Positions 26,014-37,266 of a stretch of DNA of 64,000 bases are shown in pieces. The stretch's first letter is position 1; each line of letters starts with the position of its first letter. The notes beneath the pieces were generated by a model. The model made no database searches. It was not told the origin of the DNA and was given only the letters and a program-made list of their open reading frames with translations. Origin of the DNA: an uncultured Rhodocyclaceae bacterium (GTDB lineage: Bacteria; Pseudomonadota; Gammaproteobacteria; Burkholderiales; Rhodocyclaceae); NCBI GenBank assembly GCA_907163075.1, contig CAJQTY010000001.1:2480001-2544000 (forward strand). The letters are read 5' to 3'. The translations under genes and the position numbers were made by a program.

Positions 26014-26829
26014 ATGCTGATCGACACGCACTGCCACCTGGACGCCGGCGAGTTCGCCGAGGACCGGGATGCGGTGGTTCTTGCCGCGCGCCAGGCCGGC
26101 GTTTCGGCGATCCTCATCCCCGCCGTCGAAACGGCCAACTTCAGTGCCGTGCGCGATTGCTGCCAGCGCTACCCGGAGTGTTTTCCAGCCTACGGCGTGC
26201 ACCCGCTGTACCTTGAGCGAGCCGCCGAAAACGACCTGTCCGTTCTGCGCGAATGGCTGGGCAGGGAGTCTGGCGGCGGCTTTCCGCCCGTCGCTGTCGG
26301 CGAAATCGGGCTTGATCACTATCTGCCCGGCTTCGATCCGGCGCGGCAGGAACATTTCTTTGTCGAGCAGTTGAAAGTGGCCCGGGATTTCGATTTGCCC
26401 GTACTGCTGCACGTGCGCCGCGCCGTCGATCAGGTTCTGAAATGTTTGCGCCGGACGGGTGTCCGCGGCGGCATCGCGCATGCCTTCAATGGCAGTCGCC
26501 AGCAGGCGGACGAGTTCCTCCGTCTCGGCTTCAAGCTGGGTTTCGGCGGCGCCATGACCTACCCCGGGTCGACGCGCATCCGGCAGCTTGCCGCGAGCTT
26601 GCCGATCGATGCCATTGTTCTTGAAACCGACGCCCCGGACATCCCTCCGTTCTGGCTCGCGGGCGAGAGCAATTCGCCGGCCCAACTGTTACGGATCGCC
26701 GGTGTTCTTGCGCAATTGCGCGGAGTTTCAACGGCGGTGGCGCTGGCCGCCACTTCGCTCAATACGCAGTCGCTTTTCCCTGGACAACTATCCCGCCTGG
26801 CGGCTCCCGATTCGGGCCGAATGGCATAA
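26014..26829 (+). CDS. tatD: TatD-family metal-dependent hydrolase
   Basis: 271 residues of the amidohydrolase TIM-barrel type. Metal ligands are visible in LIDTHCHLDAGEF (His6, His8), in AVGEIGLDHYL (Glu), in VLLHVRRAV (His), in GGIAHAFNGS (His) and in VLETDAPDIPPFW (Asp). TatD proteins are 3'-5' DNA/RNA exonucleases linked to DNA repair; YcfH/YjjV-type paralogues are the alternatives, so the symbol is tentative. It starts 8 bp after the enoyl-CoA hydratase gene, probably in one operon. Confidence 0.85.
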   Translation: MLIDTHCHLDAGEFAEDRDAVVLAARQAGVSAILIPAVETANFSAVRDCCQRYPECFPAYGVHPLYLERAAENDLSVLREWLGRESGGGFPPVAVGEIGLDHYLPGFDPARQEHFFVEQLKVARDFDLPVLLHVRRAVDQVLKCLRRTGVRGGIAHAFNGSRQQADEFLRLGFKLGFGGAMTYPGSTRIRQLAASLPIDAIVLETDAPDIPPFWLAGESNSPAQLLRIAGVLAQLRGVSTAVALAATSLNTQSLFPGQLSRLAAPDSGRMA

Positions 26830-27008
26830 TGGCGGACGTCACGGTGATGCGCCTGCACGACATCCAAAGCCGTGCAAAGTTGCTGGAAAATCAAAACAAC
26901 GCCATAATCCAAGGCTGTTGAGCATCGAGCGTCGCCAGTGTTCGTTCTGACGAGGTTTAGTTTGCGCTAGCCGTAGCTGAATTCGCGTAAAGCGAGAAAG
27001 GATTGGGC
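26830..27008. other. intergenic region upstream of frdABCD
   Basis: About 180 bp without a gene. It should contain the frd promoter. I looked for an FNR-type box and found only weak partial matches (e.g. TTGCTGG..AATCAA near 26879). Nothing else stands out. Confidence 0.4.
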
Positions 27009-28799
27009 GTGGAAATTTTCAAGGCTGATGTGGTAATAGTGGGAGGAGGCGGTGCCGGTTTGCGAGCGGCGATCGCGGTCGCGGAATGCGATCCGAAGTT
27101 GAAGATCGCGCTGGTTTCGAAAGTTTATCCGATGCGCAGCCACACCGTGGCGGCCGAGGGCGGCGCGGCAGGCGTCAAGAAGCCGACCGACAGCTTCGAA
27201 TACCACTTTCACGATACCGTGGGCGGCGGTGACTGGCTATGCGAACAGGATGTCGTCGAATATTTCGTCGAACAGGCCCCGCTCGAACTGACCCAGCTCG
27301 AACACTGGGGCTGCCCGTGGAGCCGTACCGAAGACGGCCACGTCAACGTACGCGCCTTCGGCGGCATGAAGATCGAGCGTACCTGGTTTGCCGCGGACAA
27401 GAGCGGCTTTCATATCCTGCACACCTTGTTCCAGACCTCGATCAAGTATCCGTCGATCAAGCGTTTTGACGAGCATTTCTGCGTCGACATCCTCGAAGAG
27501 GACGGTCGCTGCCAGGGTGCCGTTGTGATCGAAATGGGCACTGGCGAATTCACCATGATCGAAGCTAAGTCCGTGATCATCGCCACCGGCGGTGCCGGCC
27601 GCGTCTTCCGCGAAAGCACCCTCGGCGGCATCGTCACCGGTGACGGCATGGCGCTCGCCTACCGCCACGGGGTCGCGTTGCGCGACATGGAGTTCGTCCA
27701 GTATCACCCGACCTGCATGCCGGTCACCGGCCTTCTGTTCACCGAAGCCTGCCGCGGCGAAGGCGGCTACCTGGTCAACAAGGACGGCTATCGTTACCTG
27801 CAGGACTACGGCCTCGGCCCGCTGCAGGACAAGCCGAAGAACAAGTACATGGAACTCGGTCCGCGCGACCGCCTTAGCCAGGCCTTCTTCTTCGAGCAGC
27901 AGAAAGGCCGGACCATTGAACACCCGACGCTGGGTTCCGTGGTTCACCTCGATCTGCGGCACCTCGGCGAAGCGTATTTGCGTGAGCGCTTGCCGCTGAT
28001 TTACGAAATGGCCGAAACCTTCATGGGTCTCGACCCGGCCAAAGACCCGATCCCGGTTCGCCCCGGCGTGCATTACACCATGGGCGGCATCAAGACCGAC
28101 GGCAAGTGCGCGGCGTCGCTCAAGGGGCTTTACGCCATTGGCGAATGCTCGAGCGTTGGCATTCACGGCGCCAATCGCCTGGGTTCCAACTCGCTCACCG
28201 AACTGCTCGTGTTCGGCAAAGTCGCCGGCGTCGAGGCCGCGAAAAACGCGAAGTCGGCTGCGCCCGGCAATTCGGCCGCTCTGCTCAAGCAGGCGCAGGC
28301 CGTCGAACAGCGCGTCATGGCGCTGAAGACCAAGACGGGCGGAAGCGAAAGAATCTCGGTCATCCGCAAGGAAATGACGCAAAGCATGGAAGACGGCTGC
28401 GGCATCTACCGCATGGAAAAAACCATGCAGGCGACCTGCGACAAGCTGGCCGAGTTGCGCGAGCGTTTCAAGAACATCAGTATCGACGACAAATCGAGCG
28501 TCTGGAACACCGACTGGCTGACGGCCATCGAGCTTGACTATCAGCTCGACGTGGCGCAGGCGATGGCGCATTCGGCGATCAACCGCAAGGAATCGCGCGG
28601 CGCGCACCAGCGCCTTGACGGCTACGAGCAGCGTGACGATGTTAACTTCCTGAAGCACTCGGAAGCCTACTATGTTGCCGGCGCCGCACCGCGCATTGCC
28701 CTGGGCGATGTGAAGATCACCAAGTCTCAACCGGCGGCGCGTGTCTATGGCGCGGCGGGAGAAAAAGCAGACCAGGAAAGGAAAGCATCCCATGTCTGA
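27009..28799 (+). CDS. frdA: fumarate reductase flavoprotein subunit
   Basis: 596 residues. Carries FAD and the fumarate/succinate site of quinol:fumarate reductase, on the cytoplasmic side. Seen: FAD motif VVIVGGGGAGLRAAIAVAE, the covalent-flavin His region MRSHTVAAEGGAAG, the substrate loop FVQYHPTCMPVTG, FTEACRGEGGYLVN, and GVHYTMGGIKTD and GECSSVGIHGANRLGSNSL near the second FAD half. Length and sequence resemble E. coli FrdA (602 residues), and gene order A-B-C-D supports Frd rather than Sdh. The GTG at 27009 is used because AAAGGA lies six bases upstream. It overlaps frdB by 8 bp. Confidence 0.93.
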   Translation: MEIFKADVVIVGGGGAGLRAAIAVAECDPKLKIALVSKVYPMRSHTVAAEGGAAGVKKPTDSFEYHFHDTVGGGDWLCEQDVVEYFVEQAPLELTQLEHWGCPWSRTEDGHVNVRAFGGMKIERTWFAADKSGFHILHTLFQTSIKYPSIKRFDEHFCVDILEEDGRCQGAVVIEMGTGEFTMIEAKSVIIATGGAGRVFRESTLGGIVTGDGMALAYRHGVALRDMEFVQYHPTCMPVTGLLFTEACRGEGGYLVNKDGYRYLQDYGLGPLQDKPKNKYMELGPRDRLSQAFFFEQQKGRTIEHPTLGSVVHLDLRHLGEAYLRERLPLIYEMAETFMGLDPAKDPIPVRPGVHYTMGGIKTDGKCAASLKGLYAIGECSSVGIHGANRLGSNSLTELLVFGKVAGVEAAKNAKSAAPGNSAALLKQAQAVEQRVMALKTKTGGSERISVIRKEMTQSMEDGCGIYRMEKTMQATCDKLAELRERFKNISIDDKSSVWNTDWLTAIELDYQLDVAQAMAHSAINRKESRGAHQRLDGYEQRDDVNFLKHSEAYYVAGAAPRIALGDVKITKSQPAARVYGAAGEKADQERKASHV

Positions 28800-29547
28800 G
28801 AGCCAAAAAATAATCGAAATCGAGGTTCTGCGCTACAACCCGGAGAGCGACAAGGAACCTCATCGTGAAGTTTACAAGGTGCCCTTTTCCGACGACATGT
28901 CGGTGCTGCAGGGGGCGCAGTACATCAAGGACAACTTCGATGGTTCGCTGACCTTCCGCTGGTCGTGCCGGATGGCCATCTGCGGCAGTTGCGGCATGAT
29001 GATCAATGGCATACCCAAGCTCTCGTGCGAGACCTTCCTGCGCGACTATTATCCGAACCGGATCAGCATCGAAGCGATGGCGCACTTCCCGATCGAAAAG
29101 GATCTGGTGGTCGATCTGAGCGGCTTCATCGAGAAGCTCGAAAGCATCCAGCCCTACATCATTCCGAGGGAAGCGCGTACCCTTGAACAGGGCGAGTACA
29201 TCCAGTCTCCCGCCCAGTTCAACGAATACATCCAGTTCACATCGTGCATCAACTGCACCCTGTGCTACGCCGCCTGCCCGCAGTTCGGCCTCAACCCCGA
29301 CTTCATCGGCCCCGCCGCCATGGCGCTGCTGCATCGCTACAACATGGACTCGCGTGACGGCGGCGCCGAGCAGCGCATGCAACTCGTCACTTCCGAAGAA
29401 GGCGTGTTCAACTGTAGCGCGGTGGGTTATTGCTCGGAGGTTTGTCCGAAGCACGTTGATCCGGGTAATGCCGTCAATATCAACAAGATCAATGCAGCGA
29501 AGGATTACTTCCTGCGCTTCCTGTCGCCGAAAGGAGGCTCCAAGTGA
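28792..29547 (+). CDS. frdB: fumarate reductase iron-sulfur subunit
   Basis: 251 residues. Transfers electrons between the quinol site and FrdA. The [2Fe-2S] ligands lie in SCRMAICGSCGMMINGIPKL (followed by SC). The [4Fe-4S] and [3Fe-4S] ligands lie in CINCTLCYAACPQF and NCSAVGYCSEVCPKHVDPG. ATG 28792 (MSESQKIIEIEVLRYNP) is chosen because upstream sequence overlaps the frdA C-terminus in another frame and AAAGGAAAG precedes it. It ends at the GTGA that starts frdC, a translationally coupled arrangement. Confidence 0.94.
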   Translation: MSESQKIIEIEVLRYNPESDKEPHREVYKVPFSDDMSVLQGAQYIKDNFDGSLTFRWSCRMAICGSCGMMINGIPKLSCETFLRDYYPNRISIEAMAHFPIEKDLVVDLSGFIEKLESIQPYIIPREARTLEQGEYIQSPAQFNEYIQFTSCINCTLCYAACPQFGLNPDFIGPAAMALLHRYNMDSRDGGAEQRMQLVTSEEGVFNCSAVGYCSEVCPKHVDPGNAVNINKINAAKDYFLRFLSPKGGSK

Positions 29548-29942
29548 GCAAGCGTCGTCCTTATGTCCGTCCGATGGGTGGATGGTGGAAGAAGAACCCC
29601 TTCTTCGTTGAATACATGGTTCACGAAGGCACGGCGCTGTTCGTCGCCGCCTACGCCGTCACCCTGCTGGTCGGCCTGGTGCGTCTGGGCCAGGGCGAAG
29701 CGGCGTGGAACGGCTGGCTGGAAGCGATGAAGAGCCCGCTGTCGATCGTTTTCCATCTCGTCCTGCTGGTCGCCATCGCCTACCACGCGATCACCTGGTT
29801 CAAGCTCTTCCCGCTGACGATGCCGCCGATGGTCGTCAACGGCAAGCGGCTGGAGCCCAATGTCGTCGTCGGTGGCGGCTGGACGGCGGCGGTCGTCGTC
29901 GCCCTTGGCCTGCTGGCCGTGGTTTGGAGGATTGCACAATGA
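29544..29942 (+). CDS. frdC: fumarate reductase membrane anchor subunit C
   Basis: 132 residues, three transmembrane helices (about 25-45, 60-82, 105-128). The N-terminus SKRRPYVRPMGGWWKKNPFF closely matches E. coli FrdC (KRKPYVRPMTSTWWKK), as does the WFKLFPLTMPPM segment. It anchors FrdAB and forms part of the menaquinol site together with FrdD. The GTG start overlaps the frdB stop, and its stop overlaps the frdD ATG. Confidence 0.92.
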   Translation: MSKRRPYVRPMGGWWKKNPFFVEYMVHEGTALFVAAYAVTLLVGLVRLGQGEAAWNGWLEAMKSPLSIVFHLVLLVAIAYHAITWFKLFPLTMPPMVVNGKRLEPNVVVGGGWTAAVVVALGLLAVVWRIAQ

Positions 29943-30313
29943 GCACGATGAAAGTTCGCAAACGTTCCAACGCGCCAATCTTCTGGGGTCTGTTCGGTGC
30001 CGGCGGCATGCTGGCGGCGCTGTTCGGCCCGATGCTGGTGTTCATCACCGGTATCGCCGTTCCGCTCGCTCTGCTGTTGCCAGCGGACACGATGAGCTAC
30101 CCGAAGATGCTGGCCTTCGCGCAGAATTTCATCGGCAAGGCGTTCATCTTCGCCATCATCGCCCTCTTCATGTGGCACGCCGCGCACCGTATCTACCACT
30201 CGCTGCACGAGATCGGCATTCATGCCGGGATGTTCGCCAAGCTGCTCTGCTACGGATCGGCACTGGTGTGCACGGTGATTTCGGCCGTCGTCCTGCTCGG
30301 CCTCGGCTTCTAA
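29939..30313 (+). CDS. frdD: fumarate reductase membrane anchor subunit D
   Basis: 124 residues with three transmembrane helices. APIFWGLFGAGGMLAALFGP and MSYPKMLAFAQNFIGKAFIF followed by MWHAAHRIYHSLHEIGIH match the FrdD family (E. coli FrdD has FWGLFGAGGMW and LAFAQSFIGR). ATG 29939 overlaps the frdC stop by ATGA. It is the last gene of the operon; a strong hairpin follows 21 bp after the stop. Confidence 0.92.
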   Translation: MSTMKVRKRSNAPIFWGLFGAGGMLAALFGPMLVFITGIAVPLALLLPADTMSYPKMLAFAQNFIGKAFIFAIIALFMWHAAHRIYHSLHEIGIHAGMFAKLLCYGSALVCTVISAVVLLGLGF

Positions 30314-30334
30314 GCCGCCAGACGGTCAGACGCA

Positions 30335-30368
30335 AATCGCCCGGTGTCGGCCGCGACACCGGGCGATT
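30335..30368. terminator. terminator hairpin after frdABCD
   Basis: Perfect 15-bp stem AATCGCCCGGTGTCG / CGACACCGGGCGATT with a GCCG loop, followed by GTGTTTGTG. It lies between convergent frdD and the cytochrome gene ending at 30461, so it may serve both strands. Confidence 0.8.
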
Positions 30369-30460
30369 GTGTTTGTGCCGTCCGATCCGGCGTGCTGGCG
30401 GTGGCCAACAAAAGGCGACGCCGAAGCCCCGCCCGGTCCGGTTTCAGCCCACCCGGAACG

Positions 30461-31312
30461 TTATTGCTTGACCGCCTTGATGTCGCCGTCGGCACCAAAG
30501 CCGAGGGTGTAGCCCATCGAAACGTGGTGAAAACGACCGGTCGCGTGGTCGGCATGAATCGCGAATCCGAAGGGAACGGTCTTCCCTTCGCCGAGTGCGC
30601 CGTTGAGCTTGCGCGTGAAGGTAACCGTGTAGGTACCGCCCTTATTGTCGCCTTCCGCCTTGACCCCGGCCGTCCCGCCGTCCATCTGACGCTTGTCGCT
30701 TACCGAACCGTCGACTGCCTTGGCGCCCTTGGCGCTCTGCCACTGCATCAGTTCGTAGGCGCCGTCCTTGGTGTACTTGGTCTTCTTGTCGTCGGCCCCG
30801 GGCATGGTACGGGCGTCGCTGTGGCAGGTCGCCCAGCAACCGACCTGGGCGCCGGGGACCGACTTGTCGCCGGCGGCGACGGCCACCTTGTCGTTGGCGA
30901 AGAGAACCGTGGCTTTCACGGCGTTTTCCTTGTCATCCTTGTTGGCACCGCCTTCCGGGGCCTTGAAGGTTAAACGAATGTAGGCGCTATCCTTGTCGTA
31001 GGCCGCCTGCAAGCTGACCGGGAAAGACATCGTCTTGGGCGTGCCGACCGGTTCCAGATCCTTACCGGCCATGCGTTTCATGTCGAAGTTGAGGCCGCCC
31101 TTTTCCTCGTGGCAGCCGACGCAGGTCTCGCCCTTGACCAGCCCGGTGCGGCCGCTGTGGTCGGATTTCTTCATGGCCCATTCGATCGACGTTACGCCGG
31201 CATGGAAGACCTGTATGTCACGCTTGGGCACCTTGCTCCAGTCCGGCGCGGCGTGTGCTCCAGCCGCCAGCATAACGCCGGCGACGGCGAGGGAAAGGCT
31301 CGTTTTTTTCAT
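30461..31312 (-). CDS. c-type cytochrome with ethylbenzene dehydrogenase-like heme region
   Basis: 283 residues from ATG 31312 (GGAG six bases upstream). The signal peptide is LSLAVAGVMLAAGAHAAP. One normal heme c site, CVGCHEE (C64-C67-H68), precedes a beta-rich domain that resembles the heme-binding subunit of ethylbenzene dehydrogenase/type II DMSO reductase enzymes (AYIRLTFKAPEG...ATVLFANDKVAVA). This contains GCWATCHSDARTMPG (C159-x3-C163-H164), a CX3CH pattern that may or may not bind heme. The protein should be periplasmic and carry electrons. It is adjacent to a NapC-type quinol dehydrogenase on the same strand, its likely electron donor (inference). Confidence 0.8.
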   Translation of the reverse strand: MKKTSLSLAVAGVMLAAGAHAAPDWSKVPKRDIQVFHAGVTSIEWAMKKSDHSGRTGLVKGETCVGCHEEKGGLNFDMKRMAGKDLEPVGTPKTMSFPVSLQAAYDKDSAYIRLTFKAPEGGANKDDKENAVKATVLFANDKVAVAAGDKSVPGAQVGCWATCHSDARTMPGADDKKTKYTKDGAYELMQWQSAKGAKAVDGSVSDKRQMDGGTAGVKAEGDNKGGTYTVTFTRKLNGALGEGKTVPFGFAIHADHATGRFHHVSMGYTLGFGADGDIKAVKQ

Positions 31313-31420
31313 GGCTAACTCCACTCAGAAAGTTGATGCTGCTTAGGCAGTGCAGGGTCAACGGCGACATTGGCCCCGTGTTTCGGGTAGTCGAATTCAG
31401 ACGGCTATATGCCAGTACGT

Positions 31421-32008
31421 TTATTCGTCCGCTTCTTCCGGCATGTTCTTCGGCTTGTGGTGGGCAACACCCTTGTGGCAATCGATGCAGGTCTGTTTAT
31501 CTTCGAGGCCGATCTTGTGCATCTTGGACGCACGCGCCTTCTGTTTTTCAATGTCCATGGCATCGAAGCTATGGCAGTTGCGACACTCGCGGGAGTCGCT
31601 GGCCTTCATTCGTGCCCACTCGTTGGTGGCCAGCCGCAGGCGGTTTTCCTCGAACTTTTCCTTGGTGTCGATGCTGCCCATGATCTTGCCGTAGACTTCG
31701 GCGCTGGCCTTGATCTTGCGGACCAGCTTGTGCGTCCAGTCCTTTGGCACGTGGCAGTCGGAACAATAGGCACGCACACCGGTACGGTTGCTGTAGTGAA
31801 TGGTGGTCTTGTACTCCTGGTAGACGTTGTCCTTCATCTCGTGGCAGCCGATACAGAATTCGAGCGTGTTGGTCGCCTCCATGCCGGTATTGAAGCCACC
31901 CCAGAACAGAACGCCGGCAACGAAACCGGCCGAGAGCAGGCCGAGCAGCGAGTACTTGACGCTCGGGCGCCCAAGCGTCGCCCACAGTTGCGAAAGTTTT
32001 CCGGACAT
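31421..32008 (-). CDS. NapC/NirT-family tetraheme c-type cytochrome
   Basis: 195 residues. An N-terminal transmembrane anchor (about 17-40, YSLLGLLSAGFVAGVLFWGG) is followed by four CXXCH heme sites: CIGCH, CSDCH, CRNCH and CIDCH. This is the NapC/NirT/CymA quinol dehydrogenase layout, which oxidises quinol in the membrane and feeds periplasmic reductases. A MEATNTLEFCIGCHEM segment matches the first-heme region of the family. ATG 32008 follows AGGGAA. No nap or nir genes are nearby; the partner is probably the cytochrome 108 bp downstream. An FNR-type box lies about 100 bp upstream. Confidence 0.9.
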   Translation of the reverse strand: MSGKLSQLWATLGRPSVKYSLLGLLSAGFVAGVLFWGGFNTGMEATNTLEFCIGCHEMKDNVYQEYKTTIHYSNRTGVRAYCSDCHVPKDWTHKLVRKIKASAEVYGKIMGSIDTKEKFEENRLRLATNEWARMKASDSRECRNCHSFDAMDIEKQKARASKMHKIGLEDKQTCIDCHKGVAHHKPKNMPEEADE

Positions 32009-32106
32009 TTTTGTTCCCTGATCCCCTGTTTGATCTTGGTGTTTTTCCGCCAGCATAAAGCCGACCGTTGCGCATAAAGTCTAGCAGCCCATCCATGACC
32101 AACTGT

Positions 32107-32120
32107 TTGATCTGGATTAA
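32107..32120 (-). promoter_or_regulatory. FNR/ANR-type box upstream of NapC-like gene
   Basis: TTGATCTGGATTAA matches the consensus TTGAT-N4-ATCAA at nine of ten positions. It lies 99 bp upstream of the tetraheme cytochrome start at 32008. If it acts at about -41, transcription would start near 32072. It suggests induction under oxygen limitation by an FNR-family regulator. Confidence 0.6.
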
Positions 32121-32263
32121 CAATTTCGAATAATTCCGGGCCGGCTGGTGCCTGAAGCAGTCGGATGCCGCTTCATGACGCCGACTGACCCCGCGCATCG
32201 ACCGACGGCACATGCCATTGACTGCGGTTTTGACGCACGCCGAGGCGTAGTTCGAGGGGCTTG

Positions 32264-32556
32264 TCATCGACCTTGCCGCTCATCCGGCGGACGGCTTTTT
32301 TCCATTACCTCGCCAAGCATGAAATTGGTCTGTTCGAGGACCATGCGCTCGGCCTCGATCTTGGATATGTCGAGAATGTCGTTGATGATGGCGAGCAGAT
32401 GCTGCGATGCCTGCCGCAGCCGGCCGGTACGCTCGGCGACCAGCACTTCGGGACCATCCTTGTCGAGCGGCGCATCGGCAGTATGGTTTTGCCAAGCGCG
32501 CCAGCGATCAATGCCACGATCACGACCAGTCCAATCGAAACAGTGCGCGCTTTCAT
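32264..32556 (-). pseudogene. degenerate sensor histidine kinase fragment
   Basis: ATG 32556 with a GAGAGG upstream starts a signal anchor (SIGLVVIVALIAGALGKTIL). After about 35 codons the homologous reading moves to another frame, where a HisKA-type dimerisation helix segment appears (RQASQHLLAIINDILDISKI, then EAERMVLEQTNFMLGEVMEK). The phospho-acceptor His region and the ATPase domain are absent. It reads as an internal deletion plus truncation of a membrane histidine kinase. From 32557 to 32933 no gene is visible. Confidence 0.6.
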
Positions 32557-32933
32557 TGTCTCGGCCTCTCACAAGCCAGGCGACGCAACTCGCAGCAATC
32601 TCGGAAAAACCCAGCCAGCCATGAAAATTACCGGCACGTGTCCGGTGAATTGCACGGCAGATTCGCGCTTTTCCGTTGCCGCCTGGCTACCCAAGATACG
32701 CACGAATAGCCAGCGACGCGTGCTGCCTCGCCGGCGGCGTCGGCAGGCGCTGCGCCTCTCCGGCCAACGGCGCTTCAGAAAAAATAACTCAGGGATTCAT
32801 GCAATCGCCCAACTTCCTTGCCTTTTGTTGTGCTCTTCCGGCCCGTTGTGCTTAACTCCCTTTGCAAGCATCAAACCGAACACCGGACGACGCCGTCCGT
32901 ATCCGGCGTATTCGCCAGCCCAAGGAGACCCGC

Positions 32934-33767
32934 ATGAAAATCAGCAACCACCGCGTCATCGCCGATGACGGCAAACCGGTCCGCTACGTTGAAACGCCCA
33001 ACAAGGGCGGTGTCATGACCCCGGAATACCTGGTCATGCACTACACCGCCGGCAGCAGCGCCGAAGGCTCGATCGCATGGATGTGCAACCCGGCGGCCAA
33101 GGCCGCCGCGCATCTGGTGATCGGCCGCGATGGCGGCGTCACCCAGCTTGCCGCCTTCAACCGCGTAACCTGGCACGCCGGCCAGTCGCAGTGGGCCGGA
33201 CGCAGCGGACTGAACAACTTTTCGATCGGCATCGAGCTGGACAACGCCGGCAAGCTGGAACGCTCCGGCAACCGCTGGATCTCGGCGGTCAGCAAGCGCG
33301 CCTACCCGGACGACCAGGTGCTCGTCGCCAACCACCGCAACGATCGGCCCGGCACGCCGCCATGCGGCTGGCACGAATACAGCGAGGCGCAACTCGAAAC
33401 CGCCGCCACGGTCGGGCTGGCGTTGATGCAGAAGTACTCGCTGCAGGACGTGCTCGGGCATGAAGACATCGCGCCGGGGCGCAAGGCCGATCCCGGCCCG
33501 GCCTTCCCGATGGCCAGCTTCCGCGCCCGCCTGCTCGGCCGTGCCGATGACGCCGGCGAACAGTACGTGACCAGCGCCGCGGTGAATGTACGCGCCGGCC
33601 CCGGTACCGAGTTCGCCGCCCTGCCCGGCAGCCCGCTGCCGGCCGGCACACTGGTCGCCGTGCTCGAACGCCAGGGCCTGTGGTGGCGCGTCGATGTGCT
33701 CGATACGGTGAGCGGCGTGATGGACCTGGTCGGCTGGTGCCACAGCCGTTTCCTGGGCAAGGCTTGA
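32934..33767 (+). CDS. N-acetylmuramoyl-L-alanine amidase with SH3-like domain
   Basis: 277 residues. An Amidase_2 (peptidoglycan recognition protein-like) zinc domain occupies about 20-200: YLVMHYTAGSSAEGSIAWM (first His ligand), AAHLVIGRDGGVTQLAAFNR, WHAGQSQWAGRSGLNNFSIG, and GHEDIAPGRKADPGPAFPM (second His, Lys/Asp). A bacterial SH3 domain follows (about 215-275, VTSAAVNVRAGPGTEFAALP). There is no signal peptide, as in cytoplasmic AmpD-type enzymes that recycle anhydro-muropeptides or in phage endolysins. ATG 32934 follows AAGGAG by six bases. It is a single gene. Confidence 0.87.
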   Translation: MKISNHRVIADDGKPVRYVETPNKGGVMTPEYLVMHYTAGSSAEGSIAWMCNPAAKAAAHLVIGRDGGVTQLAAFNRVTWHAGQSQWAGRSGLNNFSIGIELDNAGKLERSGNRWISAVSKRAYPDDQVLVANHRNDRPGTPPCGWHEYSEAQLETAATVGLALMQKYSLQDVLGHEDIAPGRKADPGPAFPMASFRARLLGRADDAGEQYVTSAAVNVRAGPGTEFAALPGSPLPAGTLVAVLERQGLWWRVDVLDTVSGVMDLVGWCHSRFLGKA

Positions 33768-33944
33768 GCCGGAAGATGCGGATCAACCCCCGGTTCTGCT
33801 GATGGTTTCACGCCAGATTGACCGACAGATGTTCGAGGACATGTTTTTGCTGCCTTGTTGGCGGGGAGCAACTTGTGAATTCAGGCGATGAATGCCATCG
33901 GCAATCGCATGAATGTCCCGCTCGTTCAAGGGAAGCTCCGCAAG

Positions 33945-34000
33945 CTTCATGTCATCCCCAGGGTTGTCGTCCCGGCACAGGCCGGCATCAACCGGCCACT
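33945..34000. repeat. intergenic REP-like palindrome
   Basis: CATGTCATCCCCAGGGTTGT, then CGTCCCGGCACAGGCCGGCA. The GTCGTCCCGGC...GCCGG core repeats that at 4755-4779. The whole interval 33768-34097 has no credible gene. A TATAAT at 34058-34063 may be the -10 element of the leuS promoter. Confidence 0.5.
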
Positions 34001-34085
34001 GGCCATGCCATCGCCCCGGCAGGAATTCCGCTCCGCGGGCCTTCCCGGCAAACCGCGTATAATCCACGGTTTAGTCCATTTCTGA

Positions 34086-36719
<2,634 letters not shown>

Positions 36720-36749
36720 TCGTTTTTCGATTCCTACAGGACTGCCGTG

Positions 36750-37259
36750 ATGAGTTCCATGTTTCGCTCAACGCTCCTGGCACTGCTGCTGGTGTTCGCC
36801 GCCAGCTGCGGCTTCCAGTTGCGCGGCGCCTATGCCTTGCCCTACGAAAGCATTTACCTGGCCGGCGCCGACTACTCGCTGATCATCGCCGGCCTGAAAC
36901 GCGCCATCCGCGCCTCGGGTTCAACGCGCATCGCCGAGACCGCCGCCGACGCGCAGGCGACCTTCCTGCCGACGGCCGAGGCGAAAGAGCCGATCATTCT
37001 CTCGCTCTCAAGCGCCGGCCGCGTCCGCGAGAAAAGGCTGCGTTATCGTTACGCCTACCGCATCATCGATAGCAAGGGGCGCGATCTGGTGCTGCCCGGC
37101 GTGATCGAACTGAACCGCGATCTGACCTACGCTGACTCCGACGTGCTGGCCAAGACGCAGGAAGAGGATCTGCTCTGGCGCGACATGGAGAGTGACCTGG
37201 TGCAGCAGTTGATGCGCCGCCTGGCGGCGGTCAAACCGACGCCGGCGGTAACGGAGTAG
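36750..37259 (+). CDS. lptE: LPS-assembly lipoprotein LptE
   Basis: 169 residues. The signal peptide ends in a lipobox (FAASCGF, Cys about residue 18). The mature part begins with the LptE-typical CGFQLRGAYALPYESIYLAG and contains LNRDLTYADSDVLAKTQEED followed by LLWRDMESDLVQQLMRRL. LptE plugs the LptD barrel and helps deliver LPS to the outer leaflet. ATG 36750 is chosen over a GTG one codon earlier because AGGA lies eight bases before it. It lies between leuS and holA, a conserved arrangement. Confidence 0.92.
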   Translation: MSSMFRSTLLALLLVFAASCGFQLRGAYALPYESIYLAGADYSLIIAGLKRAIRASGSTRIAETAADAQATFLPTAEAKEPIILSLSSAGRVREKRLRYRYAYRIIDSKGRDLVLPGVIELNRDLTYADSDVLAKTQEEDLLWRDMESDLVQQLMRRLAAVKPTPAVTE

Positions 37260-37266
37260 GGCGCAA

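Noticed and set aside
26879-26893. FNR box upstream of frdA
   Set aside because: TTGCTGG..AATCAA has the wrong spacing for TTGAT-N4-ATCAA.
27009-30313. Succinate dehydrogenase (sdhCDAB)
   Set aside because: Gene order A-B-C-D and the FrdC/FrdD-like sequences of the anchors fit fumarate reductase instead.
33783-34067. 94-codon minus-strand frame upstream of leuS
   Set aside because: Runs through an intergenic REP-like palindrome; no family match and no good start context.
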